Below, one piece after another: positions 11,701 to 24,900 of a stretch of 64,000 nucleotides of DNA. The stretch comes from Forficula auricularia (Eukaryota; Arthropoda; Insecta; Dermaptera; Forficulidae): NCBI GenBank assembly GCA_024734495.1, contig JALMQS010000055.1, positions 10,079,652-10,143,651 of the forward strand. Direction: 5' to 3'. The notes under the pieces are model-generated. The model saw nothing but the letters and a program-made list of their open reading frames with translations, was not told the DNA's origin and made no database searches. A program made the translations under genes and the position numbers. The first letter of the stretch is position 1, and every line of letters starts with the position of its first letter.

Positions 11701-14700
11701 TGCTATAAAAACTTTACAGCGGTGCGTAGCCACTACAGAAATGGGAATTTCAATAATTCATCCTGAACTTGATCCACGAAGTGCCCAACATAAAAATAGC
11801 CTCCGATCCTCCAAAACTGTTGTTCCAATGCAAAAAAATCGATCGATATTACAAAAAGTGTGCATTTTCTGCAAAAAACAATAATTAATGTAAATTACCC
11901 CAAAATGCCTTTCATTAAGTGTTCAACTCAAATGTTTGAGCAATCAATAAGATTAGAATCTCACACACTTGGAAATTATGATATTTTATCGTCAATAGGT
12001 GATACAGAATTCACTGCGTGTGAAGTCCATTATCATGCTATTTGTCGAACAAGATTTTCCAAATCTGCATTTCTGATTGAAAAAAAAATTCAGTAGACCC
12101 AGACTGTGAGAAATGGAATAATGTGAGGGCCATTCACAAAAGAACATTTGATATTTTAACAGATTATTTAAATAAAAACGTCATCTTTGGAGAAGAGGTG
12201 TTACTCTTGAAGGACCTATACGAAAGGTATTGCAACATCCTGGTGGAAAATGGATACGTAGGAGACAGTTCTGAATTTTTGCCCCATCACCTTAGTGCCA
12301 AAATAGACAAAAAGTTTGGTAATAACATAATCATTGAATCTTTTGAAGGTACCAGCATTATTTTTAAACCTGGAACAACTGAGCCAAGCAGATTTGTTAA
12401 AGAACACTTGAATACTGATAATTTGCTTCGAAATTCCGCATTTGTTCTTCGCAGCGCTATTAATTAAATCGATGGGTTCAACGAAACCACAGGGTGAATT
12501 TTCTGTAGATGAACATTTAAATGATCTGGAAGAAGGAAATTTCCCCCGTCAGCTGAAGGTATTTTTTGACGCTCTTATTAATGGACCAACATTTAATAAC
12601 ACAACAGAGAAACTTAGTCTAAAAGCGAGATCACTAGTTTCGGATCTTATATTTAACGTGACAAGAGGTCAATCAAGTGCCATCTAAACAGATTTCATTA
12701 GGTCTAGCAATGAAGTCTATGACAGGAAGCAAACAAGTTTTGAAAATACTAAACAAACTGGGCCACTCCATCAACTACTGGAAAGCTGAAGAAATTGAGA
12801 CAATGATAGCCGAAGAGATAACAGAAAAATCTTATGCCACACCGCATGGTATCTCTGTTCTGGGTAATTTAGCAACATTCACAGCTTTCGACAATTACGA
12901 TGAGAATTATGAAACTTTGTCAGGTTTTGGAACATTGTACGAAACCGATGGCATATGTTTTCAGCAACACCAGGATTTTTCAAAAGAATTACAACAAACT
13001 TTAGAATCGAAAGATTTAAAAAAAGAAAAGAAAATTCTGATATCAACCTATACATTTGGAACCCTATAAAAAAAGGTTGAAATTTACTGATAATCAAATA
13101 TGGAACCCAACAACTTACGTAGAACCAGCATGCCTGAAGCTGAGCTTAGAGATATTCATTGGGATTTTTCTCATTTTTTTGTCCAACGTAATATGCCAAT
13201 GAGGGTTGGGTTTAACTCTAAAACTACAAAAGATGATTCTCATTTACAGAGATTGAGCTATTTAAAAAATTACGATGAGGATTCAACGAATCCTTCTATG
13301 ATACTTGAGACTTTAAAAATGACAGATCCAATAGCTAAAGAATGTGCTCAACAAATGGGTTGGTAATGTATGATCTGGCAATAGCCAAGCCAGAACTCCA
13401 AATGATCTCACAAGAATCACCAAGATTTGATCACATCTTTGTACATTTTGGTCCATTTCATTTGTACCTGGCATATTTTTCAGCAATAGGAAAACTAATT
13501 ACTGAATCTGGTTGTTTTTAATAATTTTAATAATTATACTTTTATAAAAAGTTGTTCAAGATATATACTGATTTTTTAAATAAAACGTTTGTTTTGAAAA
13601 AAAACTTGTTCGTTTTTTCACTAAAATCCCTACTTTTTAATAAAACATATATACCTATTCGAAAAAACCCGTAAGTAAATTATATTTTTTAATTTTTGAA
13701 AATTAAATCGCTTCTTAAAGCAACAAAGCTCCCTAATTTCGGTTCTTATCAGCCGTAATTTATTTACATAATACAATGGGGACATATTCCAGTCGAAATT
13801 TTTCATGTATCTTATGAGGTAAATTTTGGTCCTCTTTTCGAAAAATTGTTTCTTAAGCTACTTTTGGCCCCACATTTCGTTTCTTACACATTGTTTTTTG
13901 GAACTGTGCGTTCTAAAGTAAATAGCCATGAAAAAAATGTCATGTACCTTATGAGGTAAATTTCGAGTAATTTTTGAAAATTAAATTAAAGGAAATAAAC
14001 TGCAACGGATCGTTGCTAAACTTTATCCAAATTCATTTGAAATATTAATATGTGTGTTCCTTTATTATTAATCAGAATATCACTTGCAATTTGTAGTTCA
14101 TATTGACATTAATTCAAAAATAATTCTCATTTAATAGTCGAGGAATAACCATTCTATATTGGATTTTTGACATTTCGGTTATTATTGTAACCATTGCTGA
14201 AGACATGGAGGAATCGACTTAAAATCAAAAATAACGATCGATTCTCATCTAATACTAGAGGAATAACCTTATTGCATTCCATTTTTGATGTTTTGACTAT
14301 TAATGGCAACCTCTTTCTAGAAAACGTGGAAGAATAGACTTAAAATCAAGCTTGAGTTGTTTGCCATAAAAGAATTTAGTCTTTTTGATTTTAAGTCTAT
14401 TCTTCCACGTTTTCAGAAGAGGTTGCCATTAATAGTCAAAACATCAAAAATGGAATGCAATAAGGTTATTCCTCTAGTATTAGATGAGAATCGATCGTTA
14501 TTTTTGATTTTAAGTCGATTCCTCCATGTCTTTCAGCAATGGTTACAATAATAACCGAAATGTCAAAAATCCAATATAGAATGGTTATTCCTCGACTATT
14601 AAATGAGAATTATTTTTGAATTAATGTCAATATGAACTACAAATTGCAAGTGATATCTGATTAATAATAAAGGAACACACATATTAATATTTCAAATGAA

Positions 14701-15521
14701 TTTGGATAAAGTTTAGCAACGATCCGTTGCAGTTTATTTCCTTTAATTTAATTTTCAAAAATTACTCGAAATTTACCTCATAAGGTACATGACATTTTTT
14801 TCATGGCTATTTACTTTAGAACGCACAGTTCCAAAAAACAATGTGTAAGAAACGAAATGTGGGGGCCAAAAGTAGCTTAAGAAACAATTTTTCGAAAAGA
14901 GGACCAAAATTTACCTCATAAGATACATGAAAAATTTCGACTGGAATATGTCCCCATTGTATTATGTAAATAAATTACGGCTGATAAGAACCGAAATTAG
15001 GGAGCTTTGTTGCTTTAAGAAGCGATTTAATTTTCAAAAATTAAAAAATATAATTTACTTACGGGTTTTTTCGAATAGGTATATATGTTTTATTAAAAAG
15101 TAGGGATTTTAGTGAAAAAACGAACAAGTTTTTTTTCAAAACAAACGTTTTATTTAAAAAATCAGTATATATCTTGAACAACTTTTTATAAAAGTATAAT
15201 TATTAAAATTATTAAAAACAACCAGATTCAGTAATTAGTTTTAGGCATCCCAGGGCAGTGAGAAAAGAAAAACTTAACACATATCAAATAAGGTGTAATT
15301 TATTGGAATCCTTCCTCCTTTCCTTTCAAACCGACGTTTCGGTGGATTTTTCCCTCCTTCTTCAGGGTTTCAATGAGTCAATGAATGAAACAAATAAAAT
15401 GTTTCCTTCTTCTCTTCACAGTTGTGTTCAAAAACTTTCTTCTCTCTTAACAAAGGCATAGAAAAACAATTCATTTATTTTTAACCGACTTCAAAAAAGG
15501 AGGAGGTTCTCTATTCGATTG

Positions 15522-15555
<34 letters not shown>

Positions 15556-18500
15556 TGCCTATGTTACCTCATATCTCCGCCAATTGTCAACCGATTTTGA
15601 AAATTTTTTTTCCATTGGGTCCAGTCTAGCTTCCGATTGGTCCCATTTTTTTTCGATTTTTTTTCATAGGTATTAGACCTTTTTTATTAGGTTTGTTTAG
15701 GTTTGTTTAGACCTAACCTCTTTGTTTATGAACCGATTTCGATGGTTCTTTTTTTATCCGAAAGGGGGTGTCTTAGGGATGGTGTCATATTAATTTGGTC
15801 AAGTTCTGATGATATAATCACTATTAATAACATCACTAAAAAGAGAAAAATAAAAATTTTTAAGAAAAAAATAAAAACCGACTTCAAAAATTAAGTGCAA
15901 CAAATATAAAAATACACTAAAAGGTATAAAATAATTATTATCTTATTTAGTTACAACTAAACGACGAAATATTAACACGAAATTACTTTTTGAAGTTGGT
16001 GCCAAACATATAACTTTTATGAATCGCACTCGACGGATCTTACTTAGTACGTTTGGCGGGTACGCTCGCTTATAGGTATAGTTTGTTGGTACCGACTTCA
16101 AAAAGTAATTTCGTGTTAATATTTCGTCGTTTAGTTGTAACTAAATAAGATAATAATTATTTTATACCTTTTAGTGTATTTTTATATTTGTTGCACTTAA
16201 TTTTTTGAAGTCGGTTTTTATTTTTTTCTTAAAAAATTTTTATATTTTATTTTATTTTTTTCCTCCTTTTCCTAATTAGATATCCTCACTACCCCTGGGC
16301 TGCCTTCCATTACATTCAATTAAAATTTCTACCAGTCCGTCTCTCTCCAGAGAAAATTTCGTTGCAAAAAAATATTTTTTTATTATAGACAAAAGGATCA
16401 ACCGAGGTTCGAACCTCGAAATCTTGCCATCTGCGCTGCGATGCTTTAATCAGAGCCTTACTTCTTATCCTCTTGGCCACTGATCCCCAAACTCAAGCCT
16501 AATACCTAATGTCTATATGAATTTGGAATTTCATTTTAATTTAATATTTTAATTTCTTCCTCGTTCATTTTTGCAGGTGGGTGATCGATTGGGAGGCGTT
16601 TGATATACTTAGTTATATATTGATATTATTTTTAATTTAAAATTCTGATAAAAACCACCCCGTCACTGCCGTTTTTTCAAATGATGCCGCCCATATATTA
16701 CTCGATAAATCGAAAGAGGAAGAAAAATTCTTAATGACGTTATATCATGTCTCTATAGCTAAAACATCAAGTTGTCTTAATCAAGGCGCTTTTTCGTGAA
16801 AAATTACTTTTTAATGAATTTAATTTTAACTAACCATGTAAATATCAAGTTTATGACAGTTTGTTGACTATTTATAAGAAACTTGTAAAGATTTTATTGA
16901 AGGTGTTCAAAAAAATGTCCCAAAATGATCGCAAATATTGATTATTCAAACGAAGTTCTTATACACTTAATGTTATGTATAAAATAAATAATTTCATAAG
17001 AACTTCGTGTCGGTTTTAAAAACACGTTAATATACTTATTGTTCCATTTAAAAAATAAAGTTGCTACGACTTTTCGATGAAAGCCGAGACGTCAGCGTCG
17101 TAATGCTGAAAATATTTTAGATAGAACAGGTAAGAAAATGTAAATTGCTAAATTTTCAGAAAAATCCTGCTTTCCATTTTCCATATACGTCTAACGTGCC
17201 ACGACCGTGAATCACCCTGTATATAATATACAATTTTTGTTCGTTTAATGAGAGTAGATTTATAACCACCCACGGCCATAATTGTTCATTTAATAATATT
17301 ACCTGACCACCGAGCGATGCTCGGAAACTTTTTACTTCAGTTAAAAGTTAATATTAATCATCGCACCACCGCCCCCCCCCCCCGTGCCACTTCGCCACAG
17401 CTCCAAAGCTCCCACCAATGAACCCCTCCTCCTGCACCCCTCACATCCGCCCCCATCGTCACCCCCCAAGTGAATTTCATCCATGTCGTTAGAGCTGTTT
17501 TCGAGAAACCGATTATATATATATATATAAATATACATATAAATTTATTACAATGCCTATCTGTCTGATTCTTTGGGGAATCGAAACAGATGAATTTTGT
17601 TCAGATATTCAATAATAAATTTTATTTAGAATCTTTATATGTTAACTAGATGAACGAGAAAGTTAAAACATTTATCCGGTCACGCCCTATTTTGGTGCAT
17701 TTGGGACCATACTCGTTTTGATACTGAACCAAGAGTTGAAAAAAGTCAAGGGATCCATCGCTTAAATGGAAAAGGTACCTGCAGGCTTAACGCAGAAGAT
17801 GTCGGATCATACCCGGCTTGGTCCTGTATCTTTTTTCAACTCTTGGTTCAGTATCAAAACGAGTCTGGTCCCAATTGCACCAAAATAGGGCAGTGACCAG
17901 ATAAAAGTTTTAACTTTTGCGCGTTCATCTAGTTAACATATACATATCTAGGTATGTACAAGAATTGCTCGTTTAATATAATAAGATAAGATAAGATAGA
18001 TATGATTTTGAATTGTTTACTTTTCTAGCCACCTGTTTATTTTTATTTATAAGCATCTCCTTTGTATTATTATTCAGAGATAGCTGTTTGATTTCCAACT
18101 TATTTAGTTAATTTTATAATCCACCTGTTAATAATTACATTAATTAATGAAACACCTATAAAAATGATTTTCTGAAAGTTTCATTCGTTTTAAATTAATA
18201 ACTTGTGTCCTAGATTTAATAAATGTAAGTCTAATCTATCTCAATTATTCATTCAATATTCTTACTTGTAAATTTTTATAATTTTTCTAACTGATATAAC
18301 AAAGAACAATTGACCTATCAATGAGAAGTGTTTTGACCGCGCTTTATTTGAAAAATATATTTTTTTATCAAGAGACTACTGCGGATTATGCTATTAAAGT
18401 CTGTGGAGTCTTAAATCTGGACCAAGAGAGAAAAAAAGATGTGATCCACTTAGCTACAATCCAACGTCATTTTGCGTATAGCCCGCTAGACATTCGGATG

Positions 18501-18931
18501 GATCACCAAGTGAACTTGAGATCTCAGATGTTATATATTTAATCTCCCAGTACAGAGCGCTCGGTCTATTAGCATGTATGTTATATGCTTGCCATAAATT
18601 AACCGAATGTTTTCTACTTACGTGGATGAAACACGTTAGTTGAGATTTTCATTACAAATTCATGCATATCCTTTCCGCAAAAGTCAAGTTTCATTCCAAC
18701 TTGTGCTGAAACAAAACCAAAAAACAAATGAATAAATAAACCAATTTAAATAAAATAGACTGACGTGTTCTAATGTGGCCATCCACTTGACTTTTACCAT
18801 ACAACCTGGCCCCTCACTTATATTTAATATTTAATAAAATTATTTATAATCATTTAGGGGGGGGGGTTAGTTTTTGCATTTTAGACTCCTGGGACCCACT
18901 GATTATGTATACAAAATTAACTAAATAACCT

Positions 18932-18973
<42 letters not shown>

Positions 18974-21900
18974 AGACATTTTGACAAAACAATTATTATC
19001 TCGAAAAATATAATTTTTTCGATGTTCACTTATTAGAGCTTTTTGAATACCGAAATGCCATGGTTTCGCTCTTTTTTTTAATCAAAATAGTTTCAGCCGT
19101 TTTTTAGATATTTTGAAAAAAAGAAGGAAAAAAACACTTTTTTCATGCACGATTACAATACTTGACCATACCCTGTATGGTAAAGTAAAACTTAATTCAG
19201 ACTGTCTTAATGAAGAAGCCTCACTTGACGACTTTAAATTAAATTGAAACTTTTTCATGACTGTGCGGTTTGAAGTTTTGGTGAATATACAAAACACACC
19301 TATTCGATTGTTTATTATTACTACAGGGTATGGTCAAGTATTGTAATCGTGTATGAAAAAAGTGTTTTTTTTTCCTTCTTTTTTCCAAAATATCTAAAAA
19401 ACGGCTGAAACTATTTCGATTAAAAAAATTGAGCGAAACCATGGCATTTCGCTCTACAAAAAAACCCTTATAAGTGAACATCAAAAAAATAATTGTTTTG
19501 TCAAAATGTCTGTTAGTTAGTTAGTTAGTTAGTCTGTGCGTTACCAAATTTGTGGACGAGCTAGCTCAAAATCTATTGTGAATATCGAAACCAAATTTCA
19601 CAGGTAGTTTTGGTCCATTGAGATTAAGAGCTGATTAGATTTTGGTGCATATCAATCCAAAATTAAGGGGAGTCGAGGGAGGGTTAAAAATTAAAAATCT
19701 AGATCGTTTGAGCAAACTCAACCAAATTTTGTATACATAATCAGTGGTTCCCAGGAGTCTATAAAAACTAACCGGGGCCCCTACATGATTATAAATAATT
19801 TTATTAAATATTAAATATAAGTGAGGGGCTAGGTTGTATGGTAAAGTAAAGTGGATGGCTACATCAGAACACGTCAGCTTATTTTTTGTTTACTTTACCA
19901 TACAGGGTATGGTCAAGTATTGTAATCGTGCATGAAAAAAGTGTTTTTTTTTGCTTCTTTTTTTGGAAATTTCTCAAAAACGGCTGAAACAATTTTGATT
20001 AAAAAACCATTTCATTTCGGTCTACAAAAAAGCTCTAATAAGTAAACCTCAAAAAATTATATTTTTCGAGATAATAATTGTTTTCTCAAAATGTCTGTTA
20101 ATTACTCTGTCTAGTCTGTGAGTTACCAAATTTTTGTGGACGAGCTAGCTCAAAAACTTGTGTGAATATCAAAACGAAATTTCACACGTAGTTTTGGTTC
20201 ATTGAGATTAAGAGCTGATTAGATTTTGGTGCATATTGACCCAAAATTAAGGGAGGTGGAGGTGGGGAGTGGGGTTGTGGGTGGGGGGTTAAAAATTAAA
20301 AATCTAGGCCATTTGGCAAACTCAACCATATTTTTTATACATAATCAATGGGACCCCAGAAGTCTAAAAATGCAAAAACTAACCTCAAAAAATGAAAATA
20401 TAGGTCCTTGTACCAAATACAACCAAATTTTGTATACATAATCAGTGGGATCCCAGAAGTCTAAAAATGCAAAAACTAACCTCAAAAAATGAAAATATAG
20501 GCCCTTGTACCAAATACAACCAAATTTTATATACATAATCAGTGGGACCCCAGAAGTCTAAAAATGCAAAAACTAACCTCAAAAAATGAAAATATAGGCC
20601 CTTGTACCAAATACAACCAAATTTTGTATACATAATCAGTGGGACCCCAGAAGTCTAAAAATGCAAAAACTAACACCCCCCCTCCCCTATATGATTATAA
20701 ATAATTTTATTAAATATTAAATATAAGTGAAGGTGCCAGGTTGTATGGTAAAGTAAAGTGGATGGCCACATCAGAACACGACAGCATATTTGAATAATTA
20801 TGCAATATTTTTTAACCGGAAAATCTGGATCTAGAAAGTCCAAAATCTAATCAGTTATCCACATTGGAAATGCAAAAATTTTAGCACAAATATGAACTTT
20901 TTACGAATTGTCGTTCTTACGTTATCGCGGGTGTCTGTGGCATCAATATTTGGGAACTTAACTCGAAAATGTTCTACCATTCTATGAATACCTGTGTACA
21001 AGACACATTACATGTATCATTTTAGTGAAAAATGCTTTTTAAAGTTCCCCAGCTTTCAACATATAATATGCTGCACTGTCTATCAGTAATACCAAAAAAT
21101 TTTCAGAATTATTTTTTGCAGACCACAAGATACCTGTATAAGTATAATGCAAATTATCATTTAGAAAAAAATAAAACCGACTTCAAAAAAATTAAATGCA
21201 ACAAATAAAATACACTAAAAGGTATAAAATAATTATTAACTTATTTAGTTACACCTAAACTACGAAATATTAACATGAAATTACTTTTTGTACTTGCTGC
21301 CAATGCTATTCATAAAAGGTATATGTTTGGTACCAACTTCAAAAAGTAATTTCATGTTAATATTTCGTCGTTTAGTTGTAAGTAAATAAGTTAATAATTA
21401 TTTTATATCTTTTAGTGTATTTTATTTGTTGCATTTAATTTTTTGAAGTTGATTTTTATTTTTTTCTTAAAAATTATTTTTATTTTTCTCTTTTTAGTGA
21501 TGTTATTAATAGTGATCATATCATCAGAACTTGACGAAATTAATATGGCACCATCCCTAAGATACCCCTTTTCAATAAAAAAGAATCATCGAAATCGGTT
21601 TATAAACAAAGAAGTTAGGCATGTGCAAACCTAAGAAAAAAGGTCTAATACCTATGAAAAAAAATGTGACTAATCGGAAGATAGACTGAACCCATGCAAA
21701 AAAAAATTTCAAAATCGGTTCACAATTGGCGGAGATATGAGGTTAAAAAATCAGTCGAATAGAGAACCTCATCCTTTTTTGAACTCGGTTAAATACATAA
21801 TATTTTTAGGAAACAGAGAAACTGAAATTTACGTAATACTTTGCGAATTGCTCTAGCAATTGTTGAACTATTTGTTGCTTCAAATTCGGTGCAGGCTATT

Positions 21901-24900
21901 AAATATGGTCAATTGGGCGATCTTACATTAACTGACACTCTCGACTCCCTAGCCCATCGTAGATCTGTCTCCGCCCTTTTCCTTTTTTATAGATATTACC
22001 ATGGCTTTTGTTCTGACGAAATAAAATCGATAATCCCACCAAAGGCTTCATTTGCGCGAAATACACGATTTTCTAAAATTCAACACCCCTACGCGCTTAA
22101 ACTAGATACTAATCAAACAAACGCATTCGCCAATTCATTTATCCCTATGACATCTAGAGACTGGAACTCTCTACTCCCGACCGTCTTTCCAGCAACTTAT
22201 AACCTTCAATCATTCAAGACCAGCATCCACAGATACCTTCGACTGCTACCCAATCCCTAAATCTCCCCTTATCTTCACGTTACAAGGGTCCACAACGGAC
22301 TACAGAGGTTGTACATTCTTGGTGCAACTTCTTCTTGTATCAATATCATTATAAAAAAAAAAAAATTATGTAAAATTTTCCTGCTCGATAAATAATTTTT
22401 TCGGAATCTTTTCTTAATAATTCAAAAAACTTTTAAATTTAGAAAATGTACATATCGTAAAAAATGAAAATTGCCAATTTTAGTTAAAATAGCCATTAAA
22501 AAAGCATTTATAGATTAAATAATCACAAACACCCATAATAGTGCAAAATAGGCATTATAGGCTCTAAAAATGCTTCTTATTTTATTCAGAATTTCATGAA
22601 ACGCATAGATATCATATTGGACTAAATTTTAACCCATAAATAAAAAAAGGCAAATAGGTAGAAATCCGACACCTAGTTTATTGATTTCTTTTCTTTTTCA
22701 TTGTTCAATGTCCGATTACAGTTTCGTATATTATTATATTATATTAAATGGAACACTCCATATACATATTAACAGGTTTTTAGAACCGCCCTTTTTATTT
22801 AAATACTTTTTTGTTAATATTCTCCTACACCAATCTCTATTTGTTTTCGAGATAAGAAATAATTTGTGTAAAATATGGTCCAAAACATGCCCCTAATTAA
22901 ACTTAAATAAATTAGTGCTCTTAATTCATGAAAAGTTGATATTTTGGTGGTAGTTTAGACACACCCGAAGTATTTAATTTACGCAGAAAAATCGACTTCA
23001 TATTATACAGGGCGTGCTATGATTACTATTATTCCCGTTATTCATAAAAAGCGTCAAAAGTTCGTTTTTTCAAATGAGACCCCCCCGTATATTACTCAAT
23101 AAATCGAAAGAGGAAGAAAAATTATTTATGACGATATATCATGTCCCTATAGCTAAAATATGAAGTTTTCTTAATAAAGGCGCTTTTTCTTGAAAAATCA
23201 CTTTTTAATGAATTTAATTTTAACTAACAATGGAAATATCAAGTTTATGATAGTTTGTTGACTATTTGTAAGAAACTTATAAAAGATTTTATTGACGGTG
23301 TTCAAAAAAATGTCCCAATATTATCACAAATATTGATTATTCAAACGAAGTTCTTATACACTTAATGTTATGTACAAAATAAATAATTTCATAAGAACTT
23401 CGTGTCGGTTCTAAAAACTCGTTAATATACTGATTGTTCCATTTAAAAAAATAAAGTTGCTACGACTTTTCGATGGAAGCCGAAACGTCGTAATGCTGAA
23501 AATATTTTAGATCAATAGAACAGGTAAGAAAATGTAAAGTGCTAAATTTTCAGAAAAATCCTGCTTTCCATTTTCCATAAACGTCTAACGTGGCACGACC
23601 GTGAATCACCCTGTAATATACAATTTTTGCTCGCTTAATGAGAGTAGATTTATAACCAGCCACGGCCATAATTGTTCATTTAATAATATTACCTGACCAC
23701 CGAGCGATGCTCGGAAACTTTTTGCTTCAGTCAAAAGCTAATATTAACCATCGCACCACTCCCCCCCCCCCCCCCCTCCCGTGCCCCGAAACCCCGCACT
23801 CCGCCACAGCTCCAAACCTCCCACCAATGAACCTCACATCCGCCCCCAACGGAAACTTTTGGGGAGAATTTTCCAATTTCCTAATTATTTAAAAACAAAC
23901 AACTAGGTCTGTTCTAGTAATTTTCTATATATATTAAATGCTAACTGTCGAAAAAAGACACATGCTTAGATGAGGAACTTTGCGTGATTCTACCAAGGAT
24001 ATAACACAGGTCAACACATTTTTTCCTTGTCCTAAGATTTATTTCATGATTTTTCTATTCATTGTGAATCAAAATAAAGGAAAAATACCTATATTCCATA
24101 GAAAGATTGCTTTTGTAGAGGTTATAATAATAATAAACGAGAAAAAGGCCATTTTGACCTATTTTCGAGTCCCATTAGATATTAGACAGCAATATTTGAA
24201 ATCAGAAGATTTTGTTGACATAATAAAGTTTCCTCTTTGATTTTCAAATTACCACTTGTTTGTATAACTCAATGAGAACTCGCGTTATAACTAAAAAACT
24301 AAGAACATATTTTGAAAATATTTTGATTTCAAATATTGCTTTTTAATATCTAATGGGACTCGAAAATAGGTCAAAATGGCCTTTTTTCTCGTATTTGACC
24401 GATATCATCTCGAAACTCTTGACCTGTTGTAAAAATCGAAAAATTGCATGAAAATCAGCTATAAAACTCTTCTGAATCCATTGTTAGGTTTACGGGTACA
24501 AATTTTTGTCGACCTGTGTAATTGACAATTTTCTGGTATCAAAGTGATAGGTGATAGTCCCATGAATTAGAGAAAAATCGAAAATCACGAAAAATTTTCA
24601 ATAGAGCCAACTTATGCGGAGAAATTTGATAAAATGGAATAAAAAAAAAAAAAAAAAAATTAGATAAAAGTTTGCGGAATTTAACAGAATATTTGTATAT
24701 TATTTTTCTAGAGAAAAGTTTGCGGAATTTAACCGAACGAAAGTCACATGATAGATAGATAGATACATTCAGGTGAAGCTAATATAAAGCATGAGCCTCA
24801 GGAGCTCATTTCTGATGAGTACGTGGATGGCGACTACGGGGTTATCCGAGCTGAGCCTGACATTGCTTCTACTTACTTGTGTCAGGCTCATCTCTTTTAT

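Larger units (their letters stand above)
10100..13985 (+). mobile_element. Decayed DNA transposon with subterminal repeat array
   Basis: A coding remnant (11452-13521) lies between a left array of about 250-bp subrepeats (10215-11035, each with AAATTTACCTCATAAG) and an inverted copy of the same sequence at 13680-13985. Such long subterminal repeats facing each other define a cut-and-paste-type element, though exact termini and target duplication are not resolved. It lies in intron 2 of gene A. Confidence 0.6.

Noticed and set aside
11440..13370. Host multi-exon gene made of the plus-strand frames
   Set aside because: Frame changes lack splice sites, and the segment is enclosed by inverted subterminal repeats, so a decayed transposon fits better.
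17341..17538. 65-codon minus frame
   Set aside because: It is generated by a C run and TA tract inside a dispersed repeat.
18930..18975. CTAA/TTAG tandem repeat as a telomere-like array
   Set aside because: The insect telomere repeat is TTAGG; this is a four-base microsatellite located in the arm of a foldback element.
20345..20633. Two identical 63-codon minus frames
   Set aside because: They arise from the 97-bp minisatellite, not from a gene.
16900..23520. GAAACGTC followed by GCTGAAAA in family 4 elements as hammerhead motifs
   Set aside because: The elements have GAAACGTC but no CTGANGA upstream and no stem II between them.
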